This document shows positions 1 to 8,129 of a stretch of 64,000 nucleotides of DNA, in pieces. The translations under genes were made by a program, and so were the position numbers. The DNA is from Mucilaginibacter ginsenosidivorax (lineage in GTDB: Bacteria > Bacteroidota > Bacteroidia > Sphingobacteriales > Sphingobacteriaceae): the NCBI RefSeq assembly GCF_007971525.1, contig NZ_CP042437.1:2108001-2172000 (forward strand). Direction: 5' to 3'. How positions within the stretch are numbered: the first letter of the stretch is position 1; each line of letters starts with the position of its first letter. Below the pieces are notes generated by a model. That model saw only the letters and a program-made list of their open reading frames with translations, did no database searches and had not been told where the DNA came from.

Positions 1-44
1 GAGATAGAAAAGCTTTAGTTTATATATTGGAAAACATGTAAATT

Positions 45-80
45 AAAAAACCTGCAACTTGTAAAGTTTGCAGGTTTTTT
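45..80. terminator. Bidirectional rho-independent terminator
   Basis: The arms CCTGCAA and TTGCAGG enclose a short loop and are flanked by A6 on the left and T6 on the right, so the hairpin can stop transcription in both directions. On the minus strand it lies about 90 bases after the AAA ATPase stop codon. No gene can be recognised in the 44 bases to its left. Confidence 0.75.
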
Positions 81-172
81 ATTGGATTTAAAGGGCTGAT
101 AATTTAATCCTTCCCCAGCATCCAAATAATGCTATATCTAAAGTTGTAGAACGCTAAATTTTTTTCAATTAT

Positions 173-1678
173 TTAATAACGGTCATCATCCAAATCAAGA
201 TCGTCTTCGTCAGGTTGCAGGTTAAACAAACTGTTAAACATATCCGAAAATGCAAAACCATTATCCAGAAATCCTTTGTTTAATTGCGAAAATTCAGACA
301 GGCCGTGCAACACAAACTCCATCAGCAATAAAGTTTGGTTTTCGCTCAGGCGCGGATGCAGTTTTTTCACCAGGTCTTTTAAGCCAGCCACTTCAGATAA
401 TTCTCTTTTATAGTCAATTGCCGACATGTCATCAACTAAAGCAAGGTTATTGCCCTCGCCAAACCAATTGATAATGCTGGCATAAGGATTTACTCCTTTA
501 GCCTTTTTAGCCTTTTCAGGGTCGGGGAAAAACGTTAGCAACAGTGTTTTAATAGCTTTACCTATCAGGATGTTGGCCACTTTGCCGGGGCCTTCCAACT
601 CGCCCTCGTAAACCAATTCAATTTTGCCGGTTATGGCCGGGATAACACCCAAAAAGTCGGTAATGCGTACAAAGGTGCCAGGTTCATGGTTCATGATCAT
701 CCGGCGTTCGGCATTACTAACCAGGTTTTCATAAGCCGATATGGTTAAGCGCGCCGATACGCCCGATTTTTTGTCGATATACTCGGAGTTGCGGGCCTCA
801 AAAGCAATTTGCTCAATAAGGTCTTTTACCAGGTCATCGGCTTCAACGGTGTTACGTTGCTCGTCAGTCAACGATGCTTCCTGCTGGGTGATCTTTCTTG
901 AAATTTCAACCGTACGCGGGTAGTGCGTTAATATCTGGCTTTCAATCCTGTCTTTCAACGGCGTAACAATGGAACCACGGTTGGTATAATCTTCAGGGTT
1001 GGCTGTAAATACAAACTGGATATCTAAAGGCAGTCGCAACTTAAAACCGCGTATCTGGATATCTCTTTCCTGTAAGATATTGAATAGCGATACCTGGATA
1101 CGTGCCTGCAAATCGGGCAATTCGTTAATCACGAATATACCGCGGTGTGCACGCGGGATTAATCCAAAGTGGATAACACGCTCGTCAGAATAGGTTAGTT
1201 TTAATGTGGCGGCTTTAATAGGGTCCACATCGCCAATTAAATCGGCTACAGTAACATCGGGCGTAGCGAGTTTTTCGGTGTAACGCTCTGAGCGGTGAAT
1301 CCAGCCAATTGGCGTTTCGTCTCCTTTTTCTTCGATAACACTATGGCCGTACCACGATATTGGATTATACGGATCGTCAAACAGATCTGATCCTATAATA
1401 TAGGGCACATATTCATCAAGTAAATTGATTAGCAAACGCGCTATACGGGTTTTTGCCTGGCCACGTAAGCCAAGCAGTAAAATATTGTGGCGCGATAAAA
1501 TGGCTGTTTGCAAATCGGGTATTACTGTATCCTCAAAACCGATGATACCTGCAAATCCACCTTCACGTTTTTTAAGCTGTTCTATAAGGTTGGCGCGCAA
1601 TTCGTCCTTAACCGAACGGCTTTTATAACCGCTTTTTTTTAGCTGACCGAGGTTTTTTATATCTAATAATTTACTCAT
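173..1678 (-). CDS. MoxR/ChlI-like AAA+ ATPase
   Basis: This is a 501-residue AAA+ ATPase of the magnesium-chelatase-I/MoxR type. The Walker A loop GLRGQAKT is at about residues 70-77 and a Walker B-like FVINEL at 182-187; the C-terminus is strongly acidic. Such ATPases act as chaperones that load or remodel protein complexes together with a VWA protein, and the gene directly upstream on the same strand encodes one. The frame stays open 43 codons further upstream, but that stretch lies in a low-complexity intergenic palindrome, so I start at the Met before SKLLDIKNLGQL. The cellular target is unknown. Confidence is high for the family and low for the role. Confidence 0.85.
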   Translation of the reverse strand: MSKLLDIKNLGQLKKSGYKSRSVKDELRANLIEQLKKREGGFAGIIGFEDTVIPDLQTAILSRHNILLLGLRGQAKTRIARLLINLLDEYVPYIIGSDLFDDPYNPISWYGHSVIEEKGDETPIGWIHRSERYTEKLATPDVTVADLIGDVDPIKAATLKLTYSDERVIHFGLIPRAHRGIFVINELPDLQARIQVSLFNILQERDIQIRGFKLRLPLDIQFVFTANPEDYTNRGSIVTPLKDRIESQILTHYPRTVEISRKITQQEASLTDEQRNTVEADDLVKDLIEQIAFEARNSEYIDKKSGVSARLTISAYENLVSNAERRMIMNHEPGTFVRITDFLGVIPAITGKIELVYEGELEGPGKVANILIGKAIKTLLLTFFPDPEKAKKAKGVNPYASIINWFGEGNNLALVDDMSAIDYKRELSEVAGLKDLVKKLHPRLSENQTLLLMEFVLHGLSEFSQLNKGFLDNGFAFSDMFNSLFNLQPDEDDLDLDDDRY

Positions 1679-1700
1679 TGTTGAATTTGAAAATTTGTGG

Positions 1701-1817
1701 ATTTGAAGATTTGAAAATGGAAACCCCATGATCTTCAAATTGCCAGCTGATGTCTTTATTTTATTGGGGAAGTTATGTCTGTCGAAATTGAAAAATAACA
1801 TTTTCAAATCTTCAAAT
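1701..1817. repeat. TTTGAA-rich inverted repeat between the AAA and VWA genes
   Basis: A 19-nt arm (1701-1719, built from ATTTGAA units) is repeated as its exact reverse complement at 1799-1817, separated by about 79 bases. Extra degenerate units surround both arms. The unit resembles the palindrome at 9207-9314. It could form a hairpin within the AAA/VWA transcript. Confidence 0.7.
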
Positions 1818-1832
1818 TAACACATCTTCAAA

Positions 1833-2930
1833 TTAGCGTACCGTTTTTCTTCTGTTCTTAATATAATCTTCAAAAATATACTCACCTAAGCCATTCAGCG
1901 AACTGTAAAAGGCCTTGCCGCCATTAGTCTCTGTAAATTTACGCACAAACTGTTGCAGGTAAGGGTCTTTGGCTATCATAAAGGTGGTGATAGGTATTTT
2001 TAGGCGCTTGCATTGTGCTGCCATGTTCAGGGTTTTGTTAACCACTTTTCTATCCAGGCCGATGCTGTTTTTATAATACCTGGTACCTTCTTTTAAGCAG
2101 GTGGGCTTACCATCGGTAATCATAAATATCTGCTTATTGTGTGTTTTACGGCGGCGCAGCAAATCTGTTGCCAGTTCGAGCCCAGCATAGGTATTGGTAT
2201 GGTAAGGGCCAACCTGCAGGTATGGCAAATCCTGTAGCGTTATGGGCCAGGCATCATTACCAAAAACAACAATATCCAACGTATCCTTGGGGTATTTGGT
2301 GCGGATGAGCTCTGCCAAAGCCATGGCTACCTTTTTGGCCGGGGTTATCCTGTCCTCGCCGTAAAGGATCATGGAGTGCGAGATATCTATCATCAACACA
2401 GTAGAGGTAAGCGTTTTATAATCCATTTCCTCTACTTCCAGATCGCGCTCGGTCATCATAAAATCGCCGATACCGTGGTTAACCTGTGCGTTATGGATAG
2501 ATTGGGTCATATCTATCTGATCCAGGCTGTCGCCAAACTCAAACTCCCGGCGTTCGGCGTTTTTTTCATCCCCCTGCCCTGATTGTGGCGAGCGGTGATT
2601 TCCTTTGCCCGATTTTTTTAGCTTGCCAAAAATCTCTTCTAATGCCGATTGGCGGATGCTTTGTTCGGTTTTAGCCGTGATATTAAAACCACCGGTTTGC
2701 TGGTCGTCGCTTAAATATCCCTTTTGCTTAAGTTCGTCAATAAAATCGCCCATACCATAATCATCGTTGGTAAGGTTGTATTGTTTATCAAGTTCGTTTA
2801 GCCAGGCTAAAGCTTCGCCTGCATCGCCCGATGTATAATTGAGCAACTCGAGGAATAATTTCAGTAATTCTTCAAATCCGCCTTTAGGGATCTGGTTGGG
2901 GGTGAACCTGGAAAATCCAAAACCACGCAT
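1833..2930 (-). CDS. VWA domain protein, partner of the AAA ATPase
   Basis: This 365-residue cytoplasmic protein has an N-terminal helical region, a Lys/Gly/Ser-rich linker at about 105-130, and a von Willebrand factor A domain from about 175. The metal-site motif DISHS is at 182-186, followed by a later T (HTNTYAG) and D (MITDGKPT), so the MIDAS looks complete. VWA proteins paired with MoxR ATPases bind substrate proteins through Mg2+ and trigger the ATPase. The gene precedes the ATPase gene on the same strand, with a palindromic spacer between them. There is no signal peptide. The substrate cannot be read from the sequence. Confidence 0.85.
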   Translation of the reverse strand: MRGFGFSRFTPNQIPKGGFEELLKLFLELLNYTSGDAGEALAWLNELDKQYNLTNDDYGMGDFIDELKQKGYLSDDQQTGGFNITAKTEQSIRQSALEEIFGKLKKSGKGNHRSPQSGQGDEKNAERREFEFGDSLDQIDMTQSIHNAQVNHGIGDFMMTERDLEVEEMDYKTLTSTVLMIDISHSMILYGEDRITPAKKVAMALAELIRTKYPKDTLDIVVFGNDAWPITLQDLPYLQVGPYHTNTYAGLELATDLLRRRKTHNKQIFMITDGKPTCLKEGTRYYKNSIGLDRKVVNKTLNMAAQCKRLKIPITTFMIAKDPYLQQFVRKFTETNGGKAFYSSLNGLGEYIFEDYIKNRRKTVR

Positions 2931-3049
2931 ATTTTGTCCTTTCTGTACTATAAAGGAACGGATAATTTTCAGGAAAAGTTTGAGGCGGCCGGGATTAAAA
3001 CAAATTGTTAGGTAAGTATGACAAATGAGTATTGAGTAGTAAGTAACGA

Positions 3050-3101
3050 GTGTTGAGTTTTATAAACACCGCAAAAAATGTAGGTTTGTAAAACTCAATA
3101 C
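3050..3101. repeat. Imperfect inverted repeat
   Basis: Two 18-nt arms (3050-3067 and 3084-3101) centred on TTGAGTTTTA are complementary at about 15 of 18 positions. They lie between the pfkB-type gene and the VWA gene. Copies of GAGTATTGAG next to them suggest a dispersed intergenic repeat. It may act as a weak terminator, but it has no U-tract. Confidence 0.4.
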
Positions 3102-3127
3102 TTGAAACTCATAACCCATTACCATTG

Positions 3128-4006
3128 CTATATATACACCAAACTATTTAAAAGCTCGGTGGGATATATAGGATTGGCGCCGCGCTGGCTGGCAACATAG
3201 GCACCAACAGTACACGCTTTATCAACAACCGTTTGCATTGGGTGATTGGCCAGCAACCCTGCCACAAAAGTGGCCAGGAAGGCATCGCCCGCACCTACCG
3301 AATCACCAACTTTTACGGGACATCCGGGACTCTCATAAAACTCATAATCGTGCCACACTATAGCGCCATGCTCTCCCCGGGTTACGCAGATGGTGCGGTT
3401 ATGGTATTTGGAGCGAAATTCGGTTATCTGGTCGCGTAACGAACTACTGCTGCCGCCAATTAACAGGTTGGCCTCATCTTCGTTCATTTTCACTACATCG
3501 GCACGGGCTACCAGTGTTTCGATAGTGGATAGTGTGTAGTGCGGCGGACGCAGGTTTACATCAAATATTTTAAGAGCATCCGTTTCGTCGAGCAGGTTGA
3601 GCAATGTTTCGCGCGTTTGGGTGGAGCGGCAGGCCAGGCTGCCGTAAACAATGGCGGCCGAGTTTTTAGCCGCCGCGTTTAGCGCATCGGTTGTTTCGAT
3701 ATAATCCCATGAAACCGGCTCGGGGATGATGTAGGTAGCCTGGTTATTTTCGTCAAGCTGCACGGTAACCTCACAGGTTGGGTATTCATCCTCTTGCTGG
3801 ATGAGGTCGGAATACAGTCCGTTCGACTTCAGGAATTCAATCAGCATGTCGCCACTGTTATCCAAGCCAACCGAACTTGCAAAGGCAACCTTTACGCCTT
3901 GCTGTACCAGGTGCCTGGCCACATTCATAGGCGCGCCGCCTGCTTTTTTACCATCGCCAAAAGCGTCCCATAAAACTTCGCCGAAGCTTAATACCTGATT
4001 TTTCAT
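3128..4006 (-). CDS. PfkB-family carbohydrate kinase (probable fructokinase)
   Basis: This 292-residue ribokinase-fold sugar kinase transfers phosphate from ATP to a sugar hydroxyl in the cytoplasm. The N-terminal GGAPMNVA motif binds the sugar, and the anion-hole and base motif GAGD is at 238-241, within DSVGAGDAFLATF, so D241 is the expected catalytic base. The length and the GGAPMNVARHL start fit fructokinases better than ribokinases or adenosine kinases, but the substrate is inferred. The gene appears monocistronic. A TATATTTG element lies about 30 bases upstream of the start. Confidence 0.85.
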   Translation of the reverse strand: MKNQVLSFGEVLWDAFGDGKKAGGAPMNVARHLVQQGVKVAFASSVGLDNSGDMLIEFLKSNGLYSDLIQQEDEYPTCEVTVQLDENNQATYIIPEPVSWDYIETTDALNAAAKNSAAIVYGSLACRSTQTRETLLNLLDETDALKIFDVNLRPPHYTLSTIETLVARADVVKMNEDEANLLIGGSSSSLRDQITEFRSKYHNRTICVTRGEHGAIVWHDYEFYESPGCPVKVGDSVGAGDAFLATFVAGLLANHPMQTVVDKACTVGAYVASQRGANPIYPTELLNSLVYI

Positions 4007-4034
4007 AAAAGAGATTTTTTTAAGGGAGTAAACT

Positions 4035-4042
4035 CAAATATA
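4035..4042 (-). promoter_or_regulatory. Candidate -7 element of the PfkB gene
   Basis: TATATTTG on the minus strand matches the Bacteroidota -7 consensus TAnnTTTG. It would place the transcript start about 20-25 bases before the ATG. I see no clear TTTG at the -33 position. Confidence 0.45.
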
Positions 4043-4133
4043 GCAGGATTTTTTACACGGTTTAAGAATTTAGCAGCATTTTACGTGAAAAACACACCTA
4101 AGTGGGTTAACATAACTTAACACATTTCGGATA

Positions 4134-4151
4134 AAGTATTTACAAATACTT
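4134..4151. promoter_or_regulatory. Short perfect palindrome upstream of the PfkB gene
   Basis: AAGTATTT and AAATACTT are separated by two bases, about 130 bases upstream of the kinase start. This could be a regulator half-site pair, but no cognate regulator gene is adjacent. The rest of the 4007-4277 spacer shows nothing else recognisable. Confidence 0.25.
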
Positions 4152-4277
4152 ATCTATCAATATCTTATGTTTACACTATGGTTAACACTAAACAAGGTGT
4201 TGTTTGATGCTTATATGGGGCACAATCCAGCCTCATTTCTACCAACGAGGCATATGGAAAACAATCAGCGTCTGGCC

Positions 4278-4853
4278 TTAAAACTGGTAGTAGGGCTTAA
4301 TCATTAAATAAACTATTACGCCGGTAACTGTTACAAACAGCCATATCGGAAAAGTCCAGCGTACCAGTTTGCGGTGTTTTTCAACCTGCATTTGCAGGCC
4401 CCGGTAAAAACTCAGTAATATTAGTGGCAATACCCCCGCCGCCAATATAATGTGCGGTGTTAAGATAGAGAGATACAATGTACGCATCCCCCCTACCTGG
4501 GCACGTTCCGAATCGGAAAGGACGCCATCAAAGTTGGCATCGCCATACAACGTATCGTGGCGCATGAGGTAGTGAAACAGGATATAGGATACCAGGAAGG
4601 TTGACGATAAACAAAACGTGAGGATATTAAGCCGTTTATGCACTGTTATATTGCCTTGCTTAATAAAGTATAAGGATAGCAATAAAAGCACGGTACAGGT
4701 GCCGTTTAATACCGCGTTAAGCATAGGCAGGTATGGTGTAAATGCGGGTGCTACCGCCGGGCCCGGAATAAGGTGCCTGTTTAACACAACAACTACGGCT
4801 ATTACAAATATGGTAACGGCTGCAACAAAACGAAGTATAAATTTATCGGTCAT
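4278..4853 (-). CDS. DUF420 membrane protein (oxidase-associated) with EF-hand-like loop
   Basis: This 191-residue inner-membrane protein has about five hydrophobic segments (roughly 8-25, 44-64, 77-95, 124-148 and 166-186). It matches the DUF420 family, which is repeatedly linked to SCO and cytochrome oxidase genes and is thought to help oxidase assembly. It is the last gene of the oxidase operon, six bases after the SCO gene. Residues 105-116, DANFDGVLSDSE, lie in the loop after the third segment and match the canonical 12-residue EF-hand calcium loop (D1, N3, D5, G6, L8, E12). Whether it binds metal is unknown. Confidence 0.8.
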   Translation of the reverse strand: MTDKFILRFVAAVTIFVIAVVVVLNRHLIPGPAVAPAFTPYLPMLNAVLNGTCTVLLLLSLYFIKQGNITVHKRLNILTFCLSSTFLVSYILFHYLMRHDTLYGDANFDGVLSDSERAQVGGMRTLYLSILTPHIILAAGVLPLILLSFYRGLQMQVEKHRKLVRWTFPIWLFVTVTGVIVYLMIKPYYQF

Positions 4854-4858
4854 ATCTG

Positions 4859-5557
4859 TTAATATAAGGCTTTATCAACTTTACGCAGCTCTTCGGCTAT
4901 CAGCACCTTTATCTCGTCATTCAGGCGGTTTACATCATTGGTGTTGGCTCCTGAATAATAACCACGGATGTGCTTGTCCTGGTCAATCAATATCAGCTTG
5001 TCACTGTATATAAAATCGTCTTTGCCTGTTTGTACTGCATCAACCAAAAAGCCTTTGCGGGCCAGGTTATATACTGATGTGGTATCGCCGGTTAAAAACA
5101 CCCAACGGTTTGATTCGGGTTTAAAACTTTGCAGGTATTTTTTTAAAACATCCGGTGTATCCAGGTCAGGGTCAACCGTGATTGATGTAAAATACACCAT
5201 CTTGTTTTTCCAATAAGTACCTACAAGGTAACTAAGATTATTATTGATGGTGCGGCAAACGGTAGGGCAATGGGTATAAAAAAAACTCGCCACAAATATC
5301 TTTCCTTTAAGGTTGGCCTCCGTAAAGGTTTTACCATCCTGGTCGGTTAGTTTAAATGAGGGCAGCTGGTAGTAATTGGTATCGGGGATATCCTTACCGT
5401 GAAACCGGTGGCTGGTTTTGGCTACCTCCTTTGGGCCAAAATGGGCAAGCGGCTTATACCGGTTTTTGCCTTTAGCGGTTAGTAAATAATACAAAAATCC
5501 TGGTACTGCTAATATGAGCACCAGGACTGTAATTTTTTTCCAGATGGCAGTTTTCAT
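4859..5557 (-). CDS. SCO1/SenC-family copper protein with Tyr at the His ligand site
   Basis: This 232-residue thioredoxin-fold protein has one N-terminal membrane anchor (about 8-26) and a periplasmic domain. SCO proteins deliver copper to, or reduce, the CuA site of oxidase subunit II. The CxxxC motif, HCPTVC, is present with Cys at 97 and 101. The third copper ligand of the family, a His in a VDH-type segment, aligns with Tyr184 (IYSDKLILID). The codon is TAC at 5006-5008, one base from CAC. The start overlaps the stop of the subunit IV gene by one base. Family assignment is firm; copper binding is in doubt. Confidence 0.88.
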   Translation of the reverse strand: MKTAIWKKITVLVLILAVPGFLYYLLTAKGKNRYKPLAHFGPKEVAKTSHRFHGKDIPDTNYYQLPSFKLTDQDGKTFTEANLKGKIFVASFFYTHCPTVCRTINNNLSYLVGTYWKNKMVYFTSITVDPDLDTPDVLKKYLQSFKPESNRWVFLTGDTTSVYNLARKGFLVDAVQTGKDDFIYSDKLILIDQDKHIRGYYSGANTNDVNRLNDEIKVLIAEELRKVDKALY

Positions 5558-5901
5558 TACCCCCGAAGATCAATCCAGTGATGGCTCTCGTTAGTAAGCA
5601 CCAGGATTAAACCGATTATAAATAAAATTGGGACAATAATAGCTAAAGCCAAACCAAGCTTTTCGAACTTTAAGTGCATAAAGTAAGCAACAATGTAAAA
5701 CGCTTTAAACAGTGTTAATACAATGTACACAGGATTAGCAAAATGTATCGGAAGGATACCTTTGGGCACCAGGTATAAAGCGATAATAAATTCAACCGCT
5801 GTAATAGCTGACAATATAAGGGCAACTTTTACTATTCTCCCCCTAGTCATTGATTGATGATCGCCAGCCTCGTGGTGAACTTCGTGTGATTCTGTTGACA
5901 T
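5557..5901 (-). CDS. Cytochrome c oxidase subunit IV-like protein
   Basis: This 114-residue protein has a His-rich N-terminus and three membrane segments (about 26-46, 57-76 and 83-103), the layout of prokaryotic subunit IV (CyoD/CtaF-like). The NPVYIVLTLFKAFYIVAYFM region is typical of the Bacteroidota form. It probably stabilises the aa3 oxidase. It lies 13 bases after the subunit III gene and overlaps the SCO gene by one base, so translation is probably coupled. Confidence 0.85.
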   Translation of the reverse strand: MSTESHEVHHEAGDHQSMTRGRIVKVALILSAITAVEFIIALYLVPKGILPIHFANPVYIVLTLFKAFYIVAYFMHLKFEKLGLALAIIVPILFIIGLILVLTNESHHWIDLRG

Positions 5902-5914
5902 ATATGTAATATTT

Positions 5915-6637
5915 TTAAACTAAGTAAAAGAAGGTAAACACAAATACCCAAACAAGGTCTACAAAGTGCCAGTAAAGGCCAACCTTCTCAATCATCAAGT
6001 AGCTGCCTCTTTTTTCGTAGGTGCCTAACAATACGTTAACAGTAATGATGATGTTGATGATAACTCCTGTAAATACGTGGAAACCATGGAAACCGGTGAT
6101 GGTGAAAAACAGGTTGGCAAACTCCTGCGCGGTCATATGCCTTGCCGCTTCGGTACCGCCTTCATTGAAGAATTTACCTAACTCATCTAACGCAGGCGTA
6201 CTACCCCACCAAAATCCTTCATGATGTAAGTGAGCCCACTCTAATGCCTGGCAACCCAGGAACATAAAACCACCAATAACTGTGGCTATCATCCACCAAA
6301 CAACTTCCTTTTTTGCGTTACGATGACCAGCCTCAACAGCTAATACCATAGTAACAGAACTAAGGATAAGTATAAAGGTCATGATACCCACGAAAACTAA
6401 CGGGGCGCCGCTATCAAGCAAGCCAGGTACCGATTGGAAAACTTTATCTGCTGCCGGCCAAACACTTGCGCTGAACCGAAGTGAACCGTAAGAAATTAAT
6501 AATGACGAAAAGGTAAATGCATCCGAAAGGAGAAAAAACCACATCATAATTTTTCCGTACTCAACATTGAAGGGAGACCTCCCTCCAGACCACGGAGTTG
6601 TTTTTACTTCATCAATTTGTGATACTGTTGTACTCAT
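5915..6637 (-). CDS. ctaE: Cytochrome c oxidase subunit III (first copy)
   Basis: This 240-residue membrane protein of the heme-copper oxidase subunit III family begins with a cytoplasmic tail and WSGGRSPFNVEYGKIMMWFFL, then shows five to six hydrophobic segments and ends with GLYWHFVDLVWVFVF, the family's C-terminal signature. Subunit III does not carry redox centres; it supports proton uptake and stability of subunit I. Its N-terminus is longer than that of the next subunit III gene upstream. Having two subunit III-type genes in tandem is usual for this kind of operon, so they probably form one split or heterodimeric unit. Confidence 0.88.
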   Translation of the reverse strand: MSTTVSQIDEVKTTPWSGGRSPFNVEYGKIMMWFFLLSDAFTFSSLLISYGSLRFSASVWPAADKVFQSVPGLLDSGAPLVFVGIMTFILILSSVTMVLAVEAGHRNAKKEVVWWMIATVIGGFMFLGCQALEWAHLHHEGFWWGSTPALDELGKFFNEGGTEAARHMTAQEFANLFFTITGFHGFHVFTGVIINIIITVNVLLGTYEKRGSYLMIEKVGLYWHFVDLVWVFVFTFFYLV

Positions 6638-6658
6638 TTGTACTTAAATAATGGTGTG

Positions 6659-7243
6659 TTAATTTTGGTTCAAAAGTAAAAAAACATACAGATAAATCCA
6701 TATAATTCCGAGAAAATGCCAAAAAATAGAAGTCATTTGCATTTTATACAGGTTACGTACCTGCGGAACACTTCTGTATGTACCCCAAAGGGTGCTCAAT
6801 AATAGTAATATAGCTGCAACAATGTGTAACAGGTGTGTACCTGTAAATATATAAACAAATGAACGCGATGCATTAGGATCAGTTAAATACACGTTCATTT
6901 TATAAGTTAACACGTACCAGCCATAAACCTGGATGGCAAAAAAAGCTGCACCCAATAAAAACGTTAGCCATAAATACAGTTGCTGTACGCCAACCTGCAT
7001 GTTTTTTGCTGCCCTTTGTGCTAAAAACAAGGTACCGCTACTCATAATAATAACCGCTGTGCTGTACATAAACGCACTTGGCATAATTACGTTAAGCCCA
7101 TGCCCTTTGCCCCCGCTGTAAACTATAAACCCGCTGGTTAAAGCCGCAAAAAACATAAACGAAGTGAATATGAATATCCACATGTTGAATTTTTTGGGTT
7201 CCAGATCAAGCCTGTCGGGATTTTTTTGAATCGAAGCCATCAT
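6659..7243 (-). CDS. Cytochrome c oxidase subunit III (second copy)
   Basis: This 194-residue protein has five membrane segments (about 22-43, 56-75, 88-108, 131-152 and 170-190) and the subunit III signature IFWHFLGIIWIYLYVFLLL at the end. It is shorter than the neighbouring subunit III and lacks its N-terminal extension. Two adjacent ATGs (7243 and 7240) could serve as start; I give the first. It sits four bases after ctaB and 21 bases before the other subunit III gene, and the pair are presumably co-translated parts of the same oxidase. Confidence 0.85.
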   Translation of the reverse strand: MMASIQKNPDRLDLEPKKFNMWIFIFTSFMFFAALTSGFIVYSGGKGHGLNVIMPSAFMYSTAVIIMSSGTLFLAQRAAKNMQVGVQQLYLWLTFLLGAAFFAIQVYGWYVLTYKMNVYLTDPNASRSFVYIFTGTHLLHIVAAILLLLSTLWGTYRSVPQVRNLYKMQMTSIFWHFLGIIWIYLYVFLLLNQN

Positions 7244-7247
7244 ACTT

Positions 7248-8129
7248 TCACTTTCCTATAAAATCAAATAAAAACATTAATTGTACTATGGGCAAATACA
7301 TAAACGAGCCAAACATTAATTTACGGGCCGCCTCAATTTGCTGTGTACGCAACAGGTTATAAGCCTGGTATAAAAAAATAACACTGCATGTTAATGATAC
7401 TGCTCCAACATAGTAACCACCATAATGGTAAATGGTTGGCAATAAACTTACCGGTACCAATATCAGTGTAAATATAAAGGTAATTACCGCACTTCCTAAA
7501 TTGCGGTTGCCCGTAGGCAACAGCCTGAAACCAGCCAGTTTATAATCATCATCCAACACCCAGGCAATAGCCCAAAAATGCGGAAACTGCCATACAAACT
7601 GGATAGCAAATAAAATCAGCGCTATCTCATCAATGCGACCGTGTTGTTGGGCGGCTACATATCCAATAAGCGGTGGCAATGCGCCGGGTATTGCCCCTAC
7701 AAATACCGCTATGGGCGATTCACGTTTCAGCGGTGTATAAACAAATGCATATAACAATATCGAAAATACCGATAACAAGCCCGTGAGCAGGTTAAGGCTG
7801 CCTAACAAATAGGTTCCGGCCATACCCATGCCCAGGCTTAAAACCAGGGCTTGCCCGTTGGTCATTTTACCTGAGGGTAATGGCCTGTCCATTGTCCGTT
7901 TCATCAGCTTATCCAGGTCCTTCTCAATAATCTCGTTAAACCCATTGGCTGCCGATGTAACCAGGAACCCGCCTATAATAAGCTTAACCCAGTTAACCCA
8001 ATTAATACCATTTACCCAATGTGCATGATTGTTGGCCATGCTACCTATCAAAAACGAGATCGAAGCAGAAAACGTAACCAAAAAGGTAAGCCGTAATTTA
8101 ATCAGTTTTGAATAATCGCTCCATTTCAT
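7248..8129 (-). CDS. ctaB: Protoheme IX farnesyltransferase (heme O synthase)
   Basis: This 293-residue UbiA-family prenyltransferase converts heme B to heme O by adding a farnesyl group, the first step to heme A. The first Asp-rich motif, NGFNEIIEKDLDKLMKRTM, with the heme-binding-type segment RPLPSG after it, is at about 62-87, and the second, WVLDDDYKLAGFRLLP, is at about 190-205. Some eight to nine membrane helices are visible. The start ATG overlaps the stop of ctaA in an ATGA arrangement (4 bases), so heme O and heme A synthases are made together. Confidence 0.93.
   Translation of the reverse strand: MKWSDYSKLIKLRLTFLVTFSASISFLIGSMANNHAHWVNGINWVNWVKLIIGGFLVTSAANGFNEIIEKDLDKLMKRTMDRPLPSGKMTNGQALVLSLGMGMAGTYLLGSLNLLTGLLSVFSILLYAFVYTPLKRESPIAVFVGAIPGALPPLIGYVAAQQHGRIDEIALILFAIQFVWQFPHFWAIAWVLDDDYKLAGFRLLPTGNRNLGSAVITFIFTLILVPVSLLPTIYHYGGYYVGAVSLTCSVIFLYQAYNLLRTQQIEAARKLMFGSFMYLPIVQLMFLFDFIGK

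Noticed and set aside
1679..1807. N-terminal extension of the AAA ATPase to an ATG at 1807
   Set aside because: The extra 43 residues come from the TTTGAA palindromic spacer, and a typical start (MSKLLDIKNLG) lies downstream.
5915..7243. Two subunit III genes as a frameshifted single gene
   Set aside because: Each has its own start, full set of helices and a separate C-terminal signature, and the layout recurs in this phylum.
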